Of a stretch of DNA of 64,000 bases, positions 21,933-32,734 are shown one piece after another. This DNA comes from Vibrio cidicii (GTDB lineage: Bacteria > Pseudomonadota > Gammaproteobacteria > Enterobacterales > Vibrionaceae). The translations under genes were made by a program, and so were the position numbers. The DNA lies in assembly GCF_009763805.1 (NCBI RefSeq), contig NZ_CP046804.1, forward strand, positions 2,666,001-2,730,000, read 5' to 3'. The notes under the pieces were generated by a model. That model had not been told where the DNA came from. It worked only from the letters and a program-made list of their open reading frames with translations, and did not search any database. The number at the start of each line of letters is the position of its first letter. Within the stretch, counting starts at the first letter, position 1.

Positions 21933-22304
21933 TTACGCGGCGCGGCGCAGGTAGCCGAGCTTTTTGCCAATCCAAGCCAGCAGCACTAGCGCTACCATGA
22001 TGGCAAAGAAGTTTGAGCCCGCCTCTGGATATTGCGCTTTAACAAACGCCGAGTGACCGAAGGCACCGACAAAGAAGCACGCTAGGCCCACCAGCGGAAT
22101 GTCTTCCGATACTGGATGGTTGAGATACTCTTGGTAAAGCGCCTGAACGGCCAGCACCAAGGCGATCAGCGGAAAAATCGAGAAAGTGACTTCACTCATG
22201 GTCAACCAAGAAAGAATGGCGTTGCCACACATTCCGGTAATGAGTGCCAATACGAGGGTTTTCTTTTCAGAGCTGCGCGAAAGCGCTTTGTTTTCATTCG
22301 ACAT
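21933..22304 (-). CDS. yijD: YijD family inner-membrane protein
   Basis: A 123-residue protein of the DUF1422/YijD family with four predicted hydrophobic segments (about residues 17-36, 41-56, 70-84 and 98-113). Function is unknown. Its ATG overlaps the fabR stop by one base (TAATG), so it is translationally coupled to the fatty-acid repressor gene, an arrangement conserved in enterobacteria and vibrios. The association suggests a membrane-lipid role, but nothing in the sequence proves it. Confidence 0.9.
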   Translation of the reverse strand: MSNENKALSRSSEKKTLVLALITGMCGNAILSWLTMSEVTFSIFPLIALVLAVQALYQEYLNHPVSEDIPLVGLACFFVGAFGHSAFVKAQYPEAGSNFFAIMVALVLLAWIGKKLGYLRRAA

Positions 22305-22945
22305 TATTCTATTTCACCTTTTAATCGGTTACGTTCACGTTCTTTGCGATACCAGTACGCCCCTTTGGCGACCATTCGCAGTTGCATGATCAGACGCTCG
22401 GCGAGTTCGTCGCGTTCACGTCGATCTAAATCCAAAGCTTCTGCCCCTGAGCTAAACACTAAGATGACCGACGCTTCTGCCTGAGCAAGCGCTTCATCGC
22501 GGCTCATCCCAGTGCTAGTGAGGTATTCGGTCAACTCAGCGGCAAAATGTTGTATTTCGCGAGCAACCGCAGCGCGAAACTCCGCGGAAGTGCCTGATCG
22601 CTCTCGCAGTAACAAGCGAAACACGTTCGGGCTGCTCTCAATAAATTCCATAAACGTCTCGACCGACGTTCTGATCACACTGCCCTCTTTGGCGATTCGC
22701 TGGCGTGCTTGGCGCATCAGTTGACGCAATAGCAATCCGCCTTCATCCACCATGGTCAGGCCAAGTTCGTCCATGTCTTTAAAGTGGCGGTAAAACGAGG
22801 TGGGGGCGATGCCCGCCTCTCTGGCCACTTCACGCAAGCTGAGGTTGGAGAAACTGCGATCAGCGCTCAGTTGGCTGAAGGCAGCGTCGATAAGGGAGCG
22901 ACGAGTTTTCTCTTTTTGCTGCGCGCGGATACCCATTGACTTCAT
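22304..22945 (-). CDS. fabR: TetR-type repressor of unsaturated fatty acid synthesis FabR
   Basis: About 213 residues. An N-terminal TetR helix-turn-helix ([19 protein letters not shown], about residues 30-48) is followed by an acyl-sensing core that contains the family sequence [19 protein letters not shown]. FabR represses fabA/fabB according to the membrane acyl pool. The frame is open to 23035, but the homologous region begins at [10 protein letters not shown], so the ATG at 22945 (or 22936) is chosen. It is divergent from sthA and forms an operon with yijD. Confidence 0.92.
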   Translation of the reverse strand: MKSMGIRAQQKEKTRRSLIDAAFSQLSADRSFSNLSLREVAREAGIAPTSFYRHFKDMDELGLTMVDEGGLLLRQLMRQARQRIAKEGSVIRTSVETFMEFIESSPNVFRLLLRERSGTSAEFRAAVAREIQHFAAELTEYLTSTGMSRDEALAQAEASVILVFSSGAEALDLDRRERDELAERLIMQLRMVAKGAYWYRKERERNRLKGEIE

Positions 22946-23003
22946 GATGACGTTTGCTCTTGTTCTGTGTTGGTCTCTGGCCGCTAATATAACGCGAATC
23001 GCG

Positions 23004-23031
23004 CGTGCCGATAAGTCATAGACTCGGCACG
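23004..23031. promoter_or_regulatory. Inverted repeat upstream of fabR
   Basis: Perfect 8-bp arms CGTGCCGA and TCGGCACG around a 12-base centre, 58 bases upstream of the fabR start. A possible minus-strand -10 (TATATT, 22986-22991) lies just downstream, with a weak -35 inside the repeat. It may be an operator for FabR or another regulator. The role is inferred from position only. Confidence 0.4.
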
Positions 23032-23229
23032 GCATGCACGTTACTACTGGCTGTGCGGGTTATGCAATCCCTTGTCTTCATTTTGGAGACCTACGACATG
23101 GCATTCGCCCCTTTTGCCATAATGTGCGTGATCACTTCCACTCTCTACCGAGCGCGCTGTTTACCTGCTGGTATAATCAGTTAAAATCTCGCTAAAGCAA
23201 TGTTACGTAAATATAACAAGGAACAGATC

Positions 23230-24630
23230 ATGGCGCACGCGAATCACTTTGATGTGATAGTTATCGGCAGCGGCCCGGGAGGCGAAGGGGCGGCTATGGG
23301 ACTCACCAAAGCAGGGCTGAATGTCGCGGTGGTAGAAAAAGAGAGCAGCGTCGGTGGCGGCTGCACTCACTGGGGCACCATTCCTTCGAAAGCGCTGCGC
23401 CATGCGGTAAGCCGGATCATTGAGTTCAACAGCAACCCGCTGTTTTGTCATAACAACACCAGCTTACACGCGACCTTCTCGACCATTCTTGGTCATGCCA
23501 AATCGGTGATTGATAAGCAAACGCGCCTGCGCCAGGGCTTTTATGACCGCAACCAGTGCCAATTGATCTTCGGCAGCGCGGCGTTTACCGACAGCCACTC
23601 GATTACGGTGACCCAATCCGATGGCACCCAAGAGATTTACAGCGCCGACAAATTTGTTATCGCCACCGGTTCGCGCCCTTATCAACCGGCAGATGTCGAT
23701 TTCAATCACGAACGTATTTATGACAGCGACTCGATCCTGAGCTTAAAACATGACCCACGCCACATCATCATTTATGGCGCTGGGGTGATTGGCTGCGAAT
23801 ACGCGTCTATCTTCCGTGGGCTTGGGGTGAAAACCGACCTCATCAATACTCGCGATCGCTTACTGGCTTTCTTGGACAATGAAGTATCCGACGCGCTCTC
23901 TTACCACTTTTGGAACAGTGGCGTGGTGATTCGCAATGATGAAACCTACGAGCGCATTGAAGGCACCGAAGATGGCGTGATCGTTCATCTGCAATCGGGC
24001 AAGAAGATGAAAGCCGATTGCCTGTTGTACGCCAATGGACGTACCGGTAACACCGACAAACTCAACCTCAATGCGGTTGGGCTGCAAGGTGACTCACGCG
24101 GCCAGCTCAAAGTGGATAGCAACTATCAAACGGAAGTAGCGCATGTTTATGCCGTCGGCGATGTGATTGGTTACCCAAGCCTCGCCAGCGCCGCTTACGA
24201 TCAAGGGCGCTTTGTGGCTCAAGCAATTACCAAAGGCAAAGCCGACAGCATTTTGATTGAAGATATTCCGACCGGTATTTACACCATCCCGGAAATCAGC
24301 TCCGTCGGACGCACCGAACAAGAGCTGACGGCAGCGAAAGTGCCCTATGAAGTCGGGCGCTCTTCGTTTAAACATCTGGCGCGCGCGCAAATTGCGGGCA
24401 AAGATATCGGCAGTTTGAAGATTCTTTTCCACCGCGAGACCAAAGAAATTCTCGGCATTCACTGTTTTGGCGAGCGCGCGGCGGAAATTATCCACATCGG
24501 CCAAGCAATCATGGAGCAGAAAGGTGCCGCGAACACGATCGAATATTTCGTCAACACCACTTTTAACTACCCCACCATGGCGGAAGCCTACCGGGTGGCG
24601 GCATTAAATGGCCTCAACCGATTGTTTTAA
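23230..24630 (+). CDS. sthA: Soluble pyridine nucleotide transhydrogenase
   Basis: An FAD flavoprotein of 466 residues that moves hydride between NADPH and NAD+. It has the FAD fold [14 protein letters not shown] near the N-terminus and an NAD(P) fold [14 protein letters not shown] in the middle. [10 protein letters not shown] has Thr where other family members carry the second redox cysteine, as expected for this enzyme. The C-terminal dimer domain ends at [12 protein letters not shown]. The frame opens at 23200, but the ATG at 23230 has AAGGAA seven bases upstream and matches the family start. A TATAAT at 23172-23177 could be its -10. Confidence 0.95.
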   Translation: MAHANHFDVIVIGSGPGGEGAAMGLTKAGLNVAVVEKESSVGGGCTHWGTIPSKALRHAVSRIIEFNSNPLFCHNNTSLHATFSTILGHAKSVIDKQTRLRQGFYDRNQCQLIFGSAAFTDSHSITVTQSDGTQEIYSADKFVIATGSRPYQPADVDFNHERIYDSDSILSLKHDPRHIIIYGAGVIGCEYASIFRGLGVKTDLINTRDRLLAFLDNEVSDALSYHFWNSGVVIRNDETYERIEGTEDGVIVHLQSGKKMKADCLLYANGRTGNTDKLNLNAVGLQGDSRGQLKVDSNYQTEVAHVYAVGDVIGYPSLASAAYDQGRFVAQAITKGKADSILIEDIPTGIYTIPEISSVGRTEQELTAAKVPYEVGRSSFKHLARAQIAGKDIGSLKILFHRETKEILGIHCFGERAAEIIHIGQAIMEQKGAANTIEYFVNTTFNYPTMAEAYRVAALNGLNRLF

Positions 24631-24644
24631 ATTAAATTTTTATA

Positions 24645-24675
24645 AAAACAGCAGGAACATCCTGCTGTTTTTTTA
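24645..24675 (+). terminator. Terminator of sthA
   Basis: Stem AACAGCAGG/CCTGCTGTT with a short AACAT-type loop, followed by TTTTTTTATT. Confidence 0.9.
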
Positions 24676-24697
24676 TTGGAGGCACATGTTGCGCGCT

Positions 24698-25510
24698 CTA
24701 CCACTGCAAGTGCACTAACACGGGCGTCAAACGATGTTTGAGCTGCGGAATCTTACTCAGCCAACGCTGCCACATTTTCCAGCGCGAGCAAAAACGATCA
24801 AACGGAGAGAAGACTCGGACCCATTGCGCCCAAGGAAGCCAGTGTAAAACTTGCTCTGCAGGAGCCGCCAAGCCATGCGCGTAGCGCTCAGCGCCCAACA
24901 TTTGCCCTAGACGACTCTCGCTCAAATCTCCAGCCAACACGACACACGCCTGCGCCGAAACAAAATGGCGTCCGAGCGCTTGGATAAAAGTCGCCACTTG
25001 CGTCAATGACGCTTCCAACAACGCCATTTCACACACCACCAGCACCGGGGTTTTGTCCGAGATAGGCAACCCATCCAGACAGGAGAGATCGTCGATGCTA
25101 CCGCACTGCTGCTGGTAGCGTTCATTCTTATGGAACAGCCTCTGACGCCAAAGCAAATGCTCGGTAATATCCAGTTCAACCCAGTGACAGCGACCGTTAT
25201 CCAAACGGTAGAAACGGGTATCGAGCCCCGCCCCAACATTGATCACCCAACCATCAGGATGCTGCTGAAGAAACTGGGCGACTTGTTGATCACACAATTG
25301 CGTTAAGGTGACGTGCAGTAACTGCTTTTGTGCCACATCGCCTGAAAGGCATTCTGGAGCCAGCTTACAACTTAAACAGGCTTTGGCCGCAATCGGGTCG
25401 TAAACAAGGCCATTGTCAATCAGGCTTTCCCGGCTGCGCAACCACAGGGGTTGCAGCAATCTTGCTGGTACCTGATATCCTTTTTCTACGGGTACTTGAG
25501 GGGAAGACAT
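24698..25510 (-). CDS. Class I SAM methyltransferase (LCMT/TcmP-like), iron-regulated
   Basis: A 270-residue protein of the leucine-carboxyl-methyltransferase-like family, related to polyketide O-methyltransferases. SAM motif I is VINVGAGLDTRFYRLD (about 89-104), followed by an acidic WVELDI strand. An N-terminal cysteine cluster CLSCKLAPEC (about 45-54) is unusual and could bind metal. Two Fur-like boxes lie upstream at 25547-25561 and 25579-25593, so expression probably rises under iron starvation. The substrate is unknown. It stands alone between sthA and lexA, and the lexA terminator isolates it. Confidence 0.8.
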   Translation of the reverse strand: MSSPQVPVEKGYQVPARLLQPLWLRSRESLIDNGLVYDPIAAKACLSCKLAPECLSGDVAQKQLLHVTLTQLCDQQVAQFLQQHPDGWVINVGAGLDTRFYRLDNGRCHWVELDITEHLLWRQRLFHKNERYQQQCGSIDDLSCLDGLPISDKTPVLVVCEMALLEASLTQVATFIQALGRHFVSAQACVVLAGDLSESRLGQMLGAERYAHGLAAPAEQVLHWLPWAQWVRVFSPFDRFCSRWKMWQRWLSKIPQLKHRLTPVLVHLQW

Positions 25511-25546
25511 GCCAGAAACCTTCTATTCGATGCACATTCGCGTTGA

Positions 25547-25593
25547 TGATAATCAATCTCAATATCCCTTTCAAGTAATGAGAATAAATCTCA
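25547..25593 (-). promoter_or_regulatory. Two Fur-like boxes upstream of the methyltransferase
   Basis: TGATAATCAATCTCA (25547-25561) matches the 7-1-7 Fur consensus at 12 of 14 positions. TGAGAATAAATCTCA (25579-25593) matches at 11 of 14. Spacing between the starts is 32 bases. Both lie 37-83 bases upstream of the methyltransferase start. Confidence 0.65.
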
Positions 25594-25652
25594 TCTAATC
25601 TGACGCTATGCGTTTCTGTTTGATTCGTTTCTGTTTGCCACAAATCATAAAA

Positions 25653-25686
25653 ACGCAAAAGCCCGGCGCGTGCCGGGCTTTTGCGT
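25653..25686 (-). terminator. Terminator of lexA
   Basis: A perfect 15-bp stem (25653-25667 with 25672-25686) with a four-base loop, GC-rich at the top, followed on the minus strand by TTTTTATG. It is unusually long and its A-rich base also offers a T-run on the other strand. Confidence 0.9.
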
Positions 25687-25701
25687 CAATACCGTCTGGA
25701 A

Positions 25702-26325
25702 CTACATCCAATCGGTGTTACGAATAATGCCGACGGCAATCCCTTCGATGGTCAATTGCTGACAACTCAAATCGACTTCAATCGGGGAAAACGACTCATT
25801 TTCCGCATGCAGCAGCACCGTCGCACCTTTGCGTTCCAAGCGTTTCACCGTTACGTCATCGTCGACTCGCGCCACCACCACTTGTCCGTTACGCACGTCC
25901 TGAGTTTTATGCACCGCCAGTAGATCGCCATCCATAATGCCGATGTCTTTCATACTTTCACCGTGCACCCGTAGCAGAAAATCGGCCTGGGGTTTAAACA
26001 TCGCCGGATCAACCTGATAATGCGCTTCAACATGCTCCTGCGCTAAAATCGGCTCACCCGCCGCCACTCGACCAATCAATGGCAAGCCTTGATCTTCATT
26101 CGCCGCCTGCTCTTCGAGCAAAATACGAATGCCTCGGGAGGCGCCCGGGACAATTTCTATCACTTGCTTACGCGCAAGCGCTTTAAGATGCTCCTCTGCC
26201 GCATTCGCAGAGCGAAAGCCCAGCTCTCGGGCAATTTCAGCACGAGTGGGTGGCATTCCGGTGTCATCAATTTTACTCTTAATCAAGTCGAACACTTGTT
26301 GTTGGCGTGGCGTCAACGGCTTCAT
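25702..26325 (-). CDS. lexA: SOS repressor LexA
   Basis: A 207-residue repressor with self-cleavage. The N-terminal winged helix-turn-helix covers about residues 1-70. The cleavage site is Ala89-Gly90, and the catalytic pair is Ser124 (GESM) with Lys161 (VTVK). It represses DNA-damage genes until RecA filaments trigger cleavage. Two SOS boxes lie directly upstream of its ATG, so it represses itself. It is divergent from plsB. Confidence 0.97.
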   Translation of the reverse strand: MKPLTPRQQQVFDLIKSKIDDTGMPPTRAEIARELGFRSANAAEEHLKALARKQVIEIVPGASRGIRILLEEQAANEDQGLPLIGRVAAGEPILAQEHVEAHYQVDPAMFKPQADFLLRVHGESMKDIGIMDGDLLAVHKTQDVRNGQVVVARVDDDVTVKRLERKGATVLLHAENESFSPIEVDLSCQQLTIEGIAVGIIRNTDWM

Positions 26326-26332
26326 AGGTCAC

Positions 26333-26368
26333 CTGTCTTTTTATACAGTTCACTGTGAGTATATCCAG
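26333..26368 (-). promoter_or_regulatory. Two SOS (LexA) boxes upstream of lexA
   Basis: Read on the minus strand, the proximal box is CTGTATAAAAAGACAG (26333-26348), a perfect CTGT-N8-ACAG. The distal box is CTGGATATACTCACAG (26353-26368), with one mismatch. The two are separated by four bases, as in enterobacterial lexA. The rest of the lexA-plsB gap (26369-26662) shows no clear promoter. Confidence 0.92.
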
Positions 26369-26662
26369 TAACGCGGCAAAATAAAACCCAATTGGTTGTT
26401 TTTTAATTTAATGGCAAGCCGAGCTCACAGACAAAAGCGTTAGGGCCAAGACGGCTTAAACGAAATGGCTGGTGAATAGTGCAGCGACAGTATTCATTGC
26501 GCTTTCGCAATTAGGCGGTCAATTAAGTTAAAAGGTTTGACCAGTTTCTGGTATTCTTGCTGCGCTTAAAATTATCGCTCAGGCTTATTTCTCCTACCAG
26601 ACCCATTAGGTAATAGAAATACGTTTGGGTACGTTTGAAATCTATTGAGGCTGTGAACCTAT

Positions 26663-29092
26663 ATGTCTTCTGGGCAATCATTTTCACATTCGTTACTAAA
26701 GTTGCCGTTATCGGTACTGGTTAAAGGGACGGCGATTCCGTCCAACCCAATCGAAGATCATCAGATTGATATCAACAAGCCGATTGTTTACGCCCTGCCT
26801 TTTCGCTCCAGCGTTGATCTGCTCACGTTACAAAAACACGCCTTGGAGCTCGGTTTGCCCGATCCGCTCACGCCATTGGAGATTCACGGCAAGTCGTTTC
26901 AGCGCTATGTATTTATCTCTTCTCGTCCCACGCTGATGGGCGATGATAACCAAGTGCCGAGCGATTCTATCCAGCTCTTTTCCGACTTGCTGTCGCTGCA
27001 CAGTGACGACGACGAACTGGACGTGCAAGTGATCCCAACCACAGTGTTGTGGGGGCGCAAACCGGGTAAAGAAGGCACGAGCAAACCCTACTTGCAAGCG
27101 ATGAATGGACCGCAAAAAGCCATTGCCGTTGCAAGCGCAGGGCGCGATTGCTTGGTGCGTTTTAGCCCCGTAGTTTCTCTGCGTTATATGGCGCAATCAC
27201 ACGGCACCGATAACGCGATCGCCCACAAGCTGGCGCGCGTGGCACGCATCCACTTCTCTCGCCAAAAGCTCGCCGCTTCTGGCCCAGATCTTCCGCAACG
27301 TCAGGTACTGTTTGCCCGTTTGATGAAATCACCGGCCATCAAGCAAGTGATCGAAGATGAGGCGAAGAGCAAAAATATCTCGATTGAAAAAGCACGCAAA
27401 GAAGCACAAGACATCATGGATGAGATTGCCGCCGATTTCTCCTACTCACTGGTGAAAAAGGGCGACCGCTTACTTGGCTGGCTGTGGAATAAACTCTACC
27501 AAGGGTTGAACATCAATAACGCCGCCACGGTGCGCCGCCTCGCGCAAGATGGTCATGAGATTGTTTATGTGCCTTGCCATCGCAGCCACATGGATTACCT
27601 GCTGCTCTCTTACGTGCTGTACCACGAAGGCATGGTGCCGCCACACATTGCCGCGGGCATCAACCTCAACTTTTTCCCGGCGGGCCCACTGTTTCGCCGT
27701 GGTGGCGCGTTCTTTATTCGCCGCAGCTTTAAAGGCAACAGGCTCTATTCGACGATTTTCCGCGAATATTTGGCCGAGCTCTTTGCAAAGGGCTACTCGG
27801 TCGAGTACTTCTCTGAGGGAGGCCGCTCGCGCACTGGTCGTCTGCTGCCAGCCAAGACTGGTATGCTGGCGATGACCATTCAAGCCATGCTGCGTGGCCT
27901 TAACCGTCCGGTGACTCTGGTGCCCGTTTACATTGGCTATGAACATGTGATGGAAGTGGCAACCTATGCCAAGGAGTTGCGCGGTAAACAAAAAGAGAAA
28001 GAAAACGCCAGCTTGGTGCTGCGCACGCTCAGAAAGCTGCGCAACTTCGGCCAAGGCTACGTCAACTTCGGCGAGCCGATTCCACTGAACCAGTACCTCA
28101 ACGAGCACGCGCCAGAGTGGACCAAAGACATTGACCCGATGGGCGGCAGCAAACCGCAATGGATCAATCCGGTGGTAAACAAGCTGGCTAATAAGATGAT
28201 GACCCACATCAACGATGCCGCCGCTGCAAACGCGTTGACCTTGTGCGCCACGGCACTGCTGGCGTCTCGCCAGCGCGCTTTATCAAAAGATTCGCTTATC
28301 AACCAAATTGAAAGCTACCTGCGACTGCTGAAAAACGTGCCCTATTCCAGCAACTGCACCATTCCGAGTGATAGCGCGGAAGCGCTGGTTGAACACGCCC
28401 TCACCTTGGATAAGTTTGTGATTGAAACGGACAGTATGGGCGACATCATTTCACTGGATCGCAATCAGTCGATTTTGATGACCTACTATCGCAACAACAT
28501 CATTCACTTGCTGGCTTTGCCTTCGCTGATTGCGCAAATGATCATCCGTCAAGAGCAGCTCAGCGTGGCGCAGATCCAGCATCAAGTCGCGCAGATCTAT
28601 CCATTCTTAAAAGCGGAGCTGTTCTTAAGTCACGATGAACAGCAGCTCGATGAGTTAGTACTCAAAATACTCGATGAGCTGACAAATCAGCAGATGATCA
28701 CGCTGACTGGCGATCGGGTTACGAAGAATCAAGCCAATACTCAAACCTTAGTGCTCCTTGGCCGAACCATTACGGAAACGCTGCAACGCTACTCAATCGC
28801 CCTCAATTTGCTGGTTGCTTATCCTGAATTGGGCAAAGCTGACTTGGAGCAGAAGAGCCAAGATATCGCGCAGCGTTTAGGTCGCCTTCATGGTATCAAC
28901 GCACCCGAGTTTTTCGATAAAGGGGTGTTTGCTTCTCTGTTCAGCACGTTAAAACAGCAGAACTATCTTGACGCCGACGGCAACTGTGAGCAGACCCAAA
29001 CAGAGCAGTTCGCTTCACTGCTCTATGCCCTGCTCTATCCGGAAGTGAAATTGACCATTGAAGAGAGCGTCTTCCAGCTCACCAATCAATAA
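26663..29092 (+). CDS. plsB: Glycerol-3-phosphate acyltransferase
   Basis: A membrane enzyme of 809 residues that transfers an acyl group to position 1 of glycerol-3-phosphate, the first step of phospholipid synthesis. The acyltransferase HX4D motif is HRSHMD (306-311). [19 protein letters not shown] and VPVYIGYE follow as motifs II to IV. The size agrees with the PlsB family. It has its own terminator at 29123-29156. The start has GAGG about 12 bases upstream; no better start is in frame. Confidence 0.95.
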   Translation: MSSGQSFSHSLLKLPLSVLVKGTAIPSNPIEDHQIDINKPIVYALPFRSSVDLLTLQKHALELGLPDPLTPLEIHGKSFQRYVFISSRPTLMGDDNQVPSDSIQLFSDLLSLHSDDDELDVQVIPTTVLWGRKPGKEGTSKPYLQAMNGPQKAIAVASAGRDCLVRFSPVVSLRYMAQSHGTDNAIAHKLARVARIHFSRQKLAASGPDLPQRQVLFARLMKSPAIKQVIEDEAKSKNISIEKARKEAQDIMDEIAADFSYSLVKKGDRLLGWLWNKLYQGLNINNAATVRRLAQDGHEIVYVPCHRSHMDYLLLSYVLYHEGMVPPHIAAGINLNFFPAGPLFRRGGAFFIRRSFKGNRLYSTIFREYLAELFAKGYSVEYFSEGGRSRTGRLLPAKTGMLAMTIQAMLRGLNRPVTLVPVYIGYEHVMEVATYAKELRGKQKEKENASLVLRTLRKLRNFGQGYVNFGEPIPLNQYLNEHAPEWTKDIDPMGGSKPQWINPVVNKLANKMMTHINDAAAANALTLCATALLASRQRALSKDSLINQIESYLRLLKNVPYSSNCTIPSDSAEALVEHALTLDKFVIETDSMGDIISLDRNQSILMTYYRNNIIHLLALPSLIAQMIIRQEQLSVAQIQHQVAQIYPFLKAELFLSHDEQQLDELVLKILDELTNQQMITLTGDRVTKNQANTQTLVLLGRTITETLQRYSIALNLLVAYPELGKADLEQKSQDIAQRLGRLHGINAPEFFDKGVFASLFSTLKQQNYLDADGNCEQTQTEQFASLLYALLYPEVKLTIEESVFQLTNQ

Positions 29093-29122
29093 CCGTGTAA
29101 TACCCAAAGTACCTACTCGGAG

Positions 29123-29156
29123 AATGCCACTCGCTTAACGGCGCGTGGCATTTTTA
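29123..29156 (+). terminator. Terminator of plsB
   Basis: Stem AATGCCAC/GTGGCATT with a 14-base loop, followed by TTTTT. The remaining gap to 29440 holds no gene or RNA that I recognise. Confidence 0.85.
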
Positions 29157-29440
29157 TCTCTATGCCGTGAAAGATTTTTACGGGTTTCCCTTTTCTTCTC
29201 TCAGGTAGCATTAGCCATTTGGCAACATTCAGCGGTAACTTATAACTCTTTAGAGAATTCGGACATAAAAAATCGGACTCTAGAGTGTTGAGTCCAATTA
29301 TGAAGCCAGCTCAGGATCGCTCAATGACTTAAAACGATCGGCATTACTCATTCGAGGGGCTTTTTAGTTGAATCACACCTCAATTTAAGACAAGCTTATG
29401 CAACACATGCAGGGAAGCAGCGAGAGTTTGGTCAATTCGG

Positions 29441-31361
29441 ATGAAAAAAATAGTTATAACCATCACTGTCTTGCTTTTGGTCGTTGCGATTATTCCACTC
29501 GCGCTTTTGTGTTCACTGCAAACTCGCTACGCAAGCCCGGTATTCAATCAACTCAATCAATGGCTGCACTCTGGTGTCAGTGCTTCAGAAGTTCGCTACC
29601 AGTTTCCCTATCATTTTTCTTTTAAGAATCTGACCTTTGATCACCCAGACGTGAGCTATGTCGAGCAACTCGATCTCTGGTTCAACCCGTCGCTTTACCG
29701 TGATGGACGGTGGCAGTTAGACAGTGTGCTGATCGACGGCCTCAGTCTCCAACAAGGACTAAGCAGCAATCCGCAAACTTGGCTGCGCGATACGGTTCAT
29801 ATCCAGCAAATCGCCTTGTCTCACTTTGACTACGCCGATAAAGAGTTCAGCGCGCGCGGTCTTAAAGTTCAGCTCAAACAGCCATACTGGGAGACGAAAG
29901 AACAATGGCTGCCGTATGCTGAAATTCAACTTTCCGCCGATCAAATCTATTGGCAAGGCGAGGCGTTCAACAAAGCGTTGCTTGATATGGACTATCGCCC
30001 GCAAGAGAGTACGGTGTTTGGACTCTCCTTCCTCTGGCGTGGTGGGCATATATCCGGTCAGGCTGAGCAGTACGCGCAAGGCTGGTCACTGGTCAATGTC
30101 ACCATTGATGGCCTTACACTCTCAGAGCAGCAAGTGCAGTCGATTATGGCCAAACCTTGGACAAGTCTGGGCAAAATTAGTCATATCAACAGCCTCGATG
30201 TGATGCGTAGCAGCATAGATTACCAAGGCTATCAACTGGTCAATGTTGAGCTCTCCTGTGAAAATCTCACCTTACCGTTTGCTTGGTGGCAGCAAAACGA
30301 TGGCCTTTTTTCTCTCTCTGCGGAAAGCGTGCAAGACCGGCACAACGTGTGGATTGAACCGCGTCTCAGCCTGCGTCTCAATCCTGCGCAAATTGATGTC
30401 GAAGAAGCCGCTTTTCTCTGGCAACAAGGGAAACGTGAGCTTTTCTGGCCGCATCACTCCGCACGCGCTGGCACTGAAACACGTAAACGTTAATAACGTG
30501 AAGTGGGCCGCTGAGCAGCCCGGCGAAGGAGAGTGGCTGAAACAGTTGCTTAAACAGGCGAAAGAGATTTCCGTTGAAGCGCTGAATATCGAGCGCAGCC
30601 AATTTATTCAACTGATCCGCGAGCCGTACTGGCAACTGACTGGACTCAATATCGAAGGACAGAACTTGCTGATTAAGCAAGACGGGCAACTTGGTCTTTG
30701 GCAAGGTACACTGAGCGCCAGCGCCGCCAATGCAAGCTACCAGAGTGTACTCAGCTCACACCCGATCATTGAAATGCACAGCGACCAAGGCAAGTGGCAG
30801 ATGGATCGTTTGTTTGCCCCGCTACAACAAGGTTATGTGGAAGGACAGGCTTCGCTTGATCTGACACAAATCAGCAAACCGTGGCAACTCACCCTCAATG
30901 CCGATGGCTTCCCTGCAGGGTTGCTATTGTCGCAATTACCGCTGCCGTTGGAGATCAACGCGATCAGCAGCATCGATTTACAAGCCGAGGGGTTGGCGGG
31001 CGATTGGGCGATATTCTCCCATACGTTATCGGGCGGGGTGTATGCGCAATTGCATGAAGCGTATATCCAAGCCCAAGACAACAGCATCACGCCATTAATG
31101 CTGTCGGAACTCAGACTCAATATGCAGCGAGGTAAGCTGTCACTCAGCCCGATCAACGTCAGCGGCCCGTCGATCACAGGCAACATCAGCGGCCAAGCGG
31201 ACCTCGCCGCCGATGCGTCACAGGGTATCAGCTATCAGTTCATGATTGGCTGTCAGCAGTTGAGTGGTGACCTTCTCTCGGATCAACACCAGCGCCACAG
31301 CGAATGCAACGCGGCATTAAGCAGTGAAAACCAACCCACTTTAGCCACGCTGACTCAATAG
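29441..31361 (+). CDS. AsmA-like envelope protein, broken by one +1 frameshift
   Basis: Two overlapping frames join into one protein of about 639 residues when one base is removed at 30431-30433 (GGGAAACGTG read as GGGAACGTG). The N-terminus is an uncleaved signal anchor (about 3-24). The rest is beta-rich with repeated FKNLTF-, LDLWFNP- and LNIEGQNLL-type strands, as in AsmA/TamB-like proteins that span the periplasm and help outer-membrane lipid or protein traffic. The family call is moderate and no specific function can be given. The stop overlaps the convergent yiiD stop region by about 21 bases. Confidence 0.65.
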
Positions 31362-32264
31362 CTTTTTGTAATCGGGTAGCAGCATATAGGTTCCCATGAA
31401 CTCCACCGCCGCAATCTCACCACTAAAAATGGTCACATGGATCACGATACGCGCTTTGCGTCCAGAGGCGAGTCGGTCCAAATCGCCACTAATGCCATCC
31501 AGCGACGTGCTGGCAATCGGGTTCTTCTCCACCGGATGACGGTAGCGAATGCGACTGTCTGCCAAAACAATGTCGCCAGTTAAACCGCGCTCTTTTAGCA
31601 ATAACCACGCCATGCCCCAACCGGTTAACGTCGCCAGCGTGAATGCCGACCCGGCGAATAGAGTATTATGCGGGTTTAAATTAGGGTTGAGCTGCGCACT
31701 ACACTCAAACTGATACCCCGTATACTGGTTGATTTTGATGCCCATCTTATCGCTGATCGGTATTTGTCTATCCCAGCGATCTTGCAGTTCCGTACACCAC
31801 TCGGGATTGCGCAATACGTTGGCCATCGGATCGAGGGGCTTTACCATCTGCTGATGACGCACCGGGCCACGCTCATCGGTCAGTTCACCTCGACGTTCAA
31901 AACCATTTCTCTCGTAAAACGCGATGGCATCCTCACGAGCATTACACACCAGACGTTTCGCCCCCTCTTGGAGAGCAAGCGACTCCAACGCCACCAACAC
32001 CAGCGATCCCATGCCCTTACCACGGCGCGTACCTTTCACCGCCATATAGCGGATTTGGCCTTCACTGTCCGGAGAGATATACAATCGACCGATGGCAATT
32101 GGCCGTCCCCGGCCATCAACAATCATGCGATGATGGCTCATACCGTCGTATTCATCGCGCTCGGAACCGATCGGCATACGCCACGGCTCACGCAGCATTT
32201 GCCAACGAAAGTGGTAATACTTGTTGAGTTGGTTATCTGTTTTCGGCGTGATCAGCTTAAACAT
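31341..32264 (-). CDS. yiiD: YiiD: GNAT acetyltransferase fused to hotdog thioesterase
   Basis: A 307-residue two-domain protein. The N-terminal GNAT domain (about 1-145) has the acetyl-CoA loop RRGKGMGS and the NAREDAIAFYERNGF strand-helix. The C-terminal domain (about 155-307) is a thioesterase-like hotdog with NPHNTLFAGSAFTLA. Members take part in fatty acid synthesis or acyl-CoA housekeeping, but the substrate is not evident here. AGGA precedes the ATG. It is the last gene of the yihY-dtd-yiiD operon, 34 bases after dtd. Confidence 0.9.
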   Translation of the reverse strand: MFKLITPKTDNQLNKYYHFRWQMLREPWRMPIGSERDEYDGMSHHRMIVDGRGRPIAIGRLYISPDSEGQIRYMAVKGTRRGKGMGSLVLVALESLALQEGAKRLVCNAREDAIAFYERNGFERRGELTDERGPVRHQQMVKPLDPMANVLRNPEWCTELQDRWDRQIPISDKMGIKINQYTGYQFECSAQLNPNLNPHNTLFAGSAFTLATLTGWGMAWLLLKERGLTGDIVLADSRIRYRHPVEKNPIASTSLDGISGDLDRLASGRKARIVIHVTIFSGEIAAVEFMGTYMLLPDYKKLLSQRG

Positions 32265-32298
32265 AGAAATCCTTTTTCAAGTAAACAGGCTCCTGCCT

Positions 32299-32734
32299 TT
32301 ACACCTGTAACCAGAAGGTTACCGGACCATCATTCACTAAAGATACTTTCATATCGGCCGCAAAGCGACCTCGCTCTGTCGGCAACACCTGTTGGCACTG
32401 GTCTGAAAAATAGTCATACAAACGCTCGGCCTCTGCGGGGTGAGCGCCGCGAGAAAAGCCCGCGCGCGTGCCTTTTTTGGTATCGGCAGGCAAGGTAAAC
32501 TGCGACACCACCAGCACTTTGCCCTCGACTTGCTGCACATTGAGATTCATTTTGCCGTCGTCGTCTTCGAACACACGGTAAGTGGTGACCCGCTCCACCA
32601 ATCGGCGAGCTTTGGCTTCATCATCGTCTTTTTCAACACCGAGTAGGACCAACAATCCTTTTTCTATCTGCCCGACCACTTCACCATCGACGCGAAACGG
32701 CGGCTTCACTTACTCTCTGAATCAGCGCTATCAC
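32299..32734 (-). CDS. dtd: D-aminoacyl-tRNA deacylase Dtd, broken by one +1 frameshift
   Basis: Removes D-amino acids (and glycine) from mischarged tRNA. The main frame contains SQFTL and the C-terminal [11 protein letters not shown], both family signatures, but lacks the normal N-terminus. That N-terminus ([13 protein letters not shown]) lies in another frame from a GTG at 32734, inside the end of yihY. Removing one base at 32695-32697 (GAAAC to GAAC on the plus strand) joins them into a 144-residue protein of normal length. The pattern matches the other frameshifts in this window, so a sequence error is likely. Confidence 0.88.
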
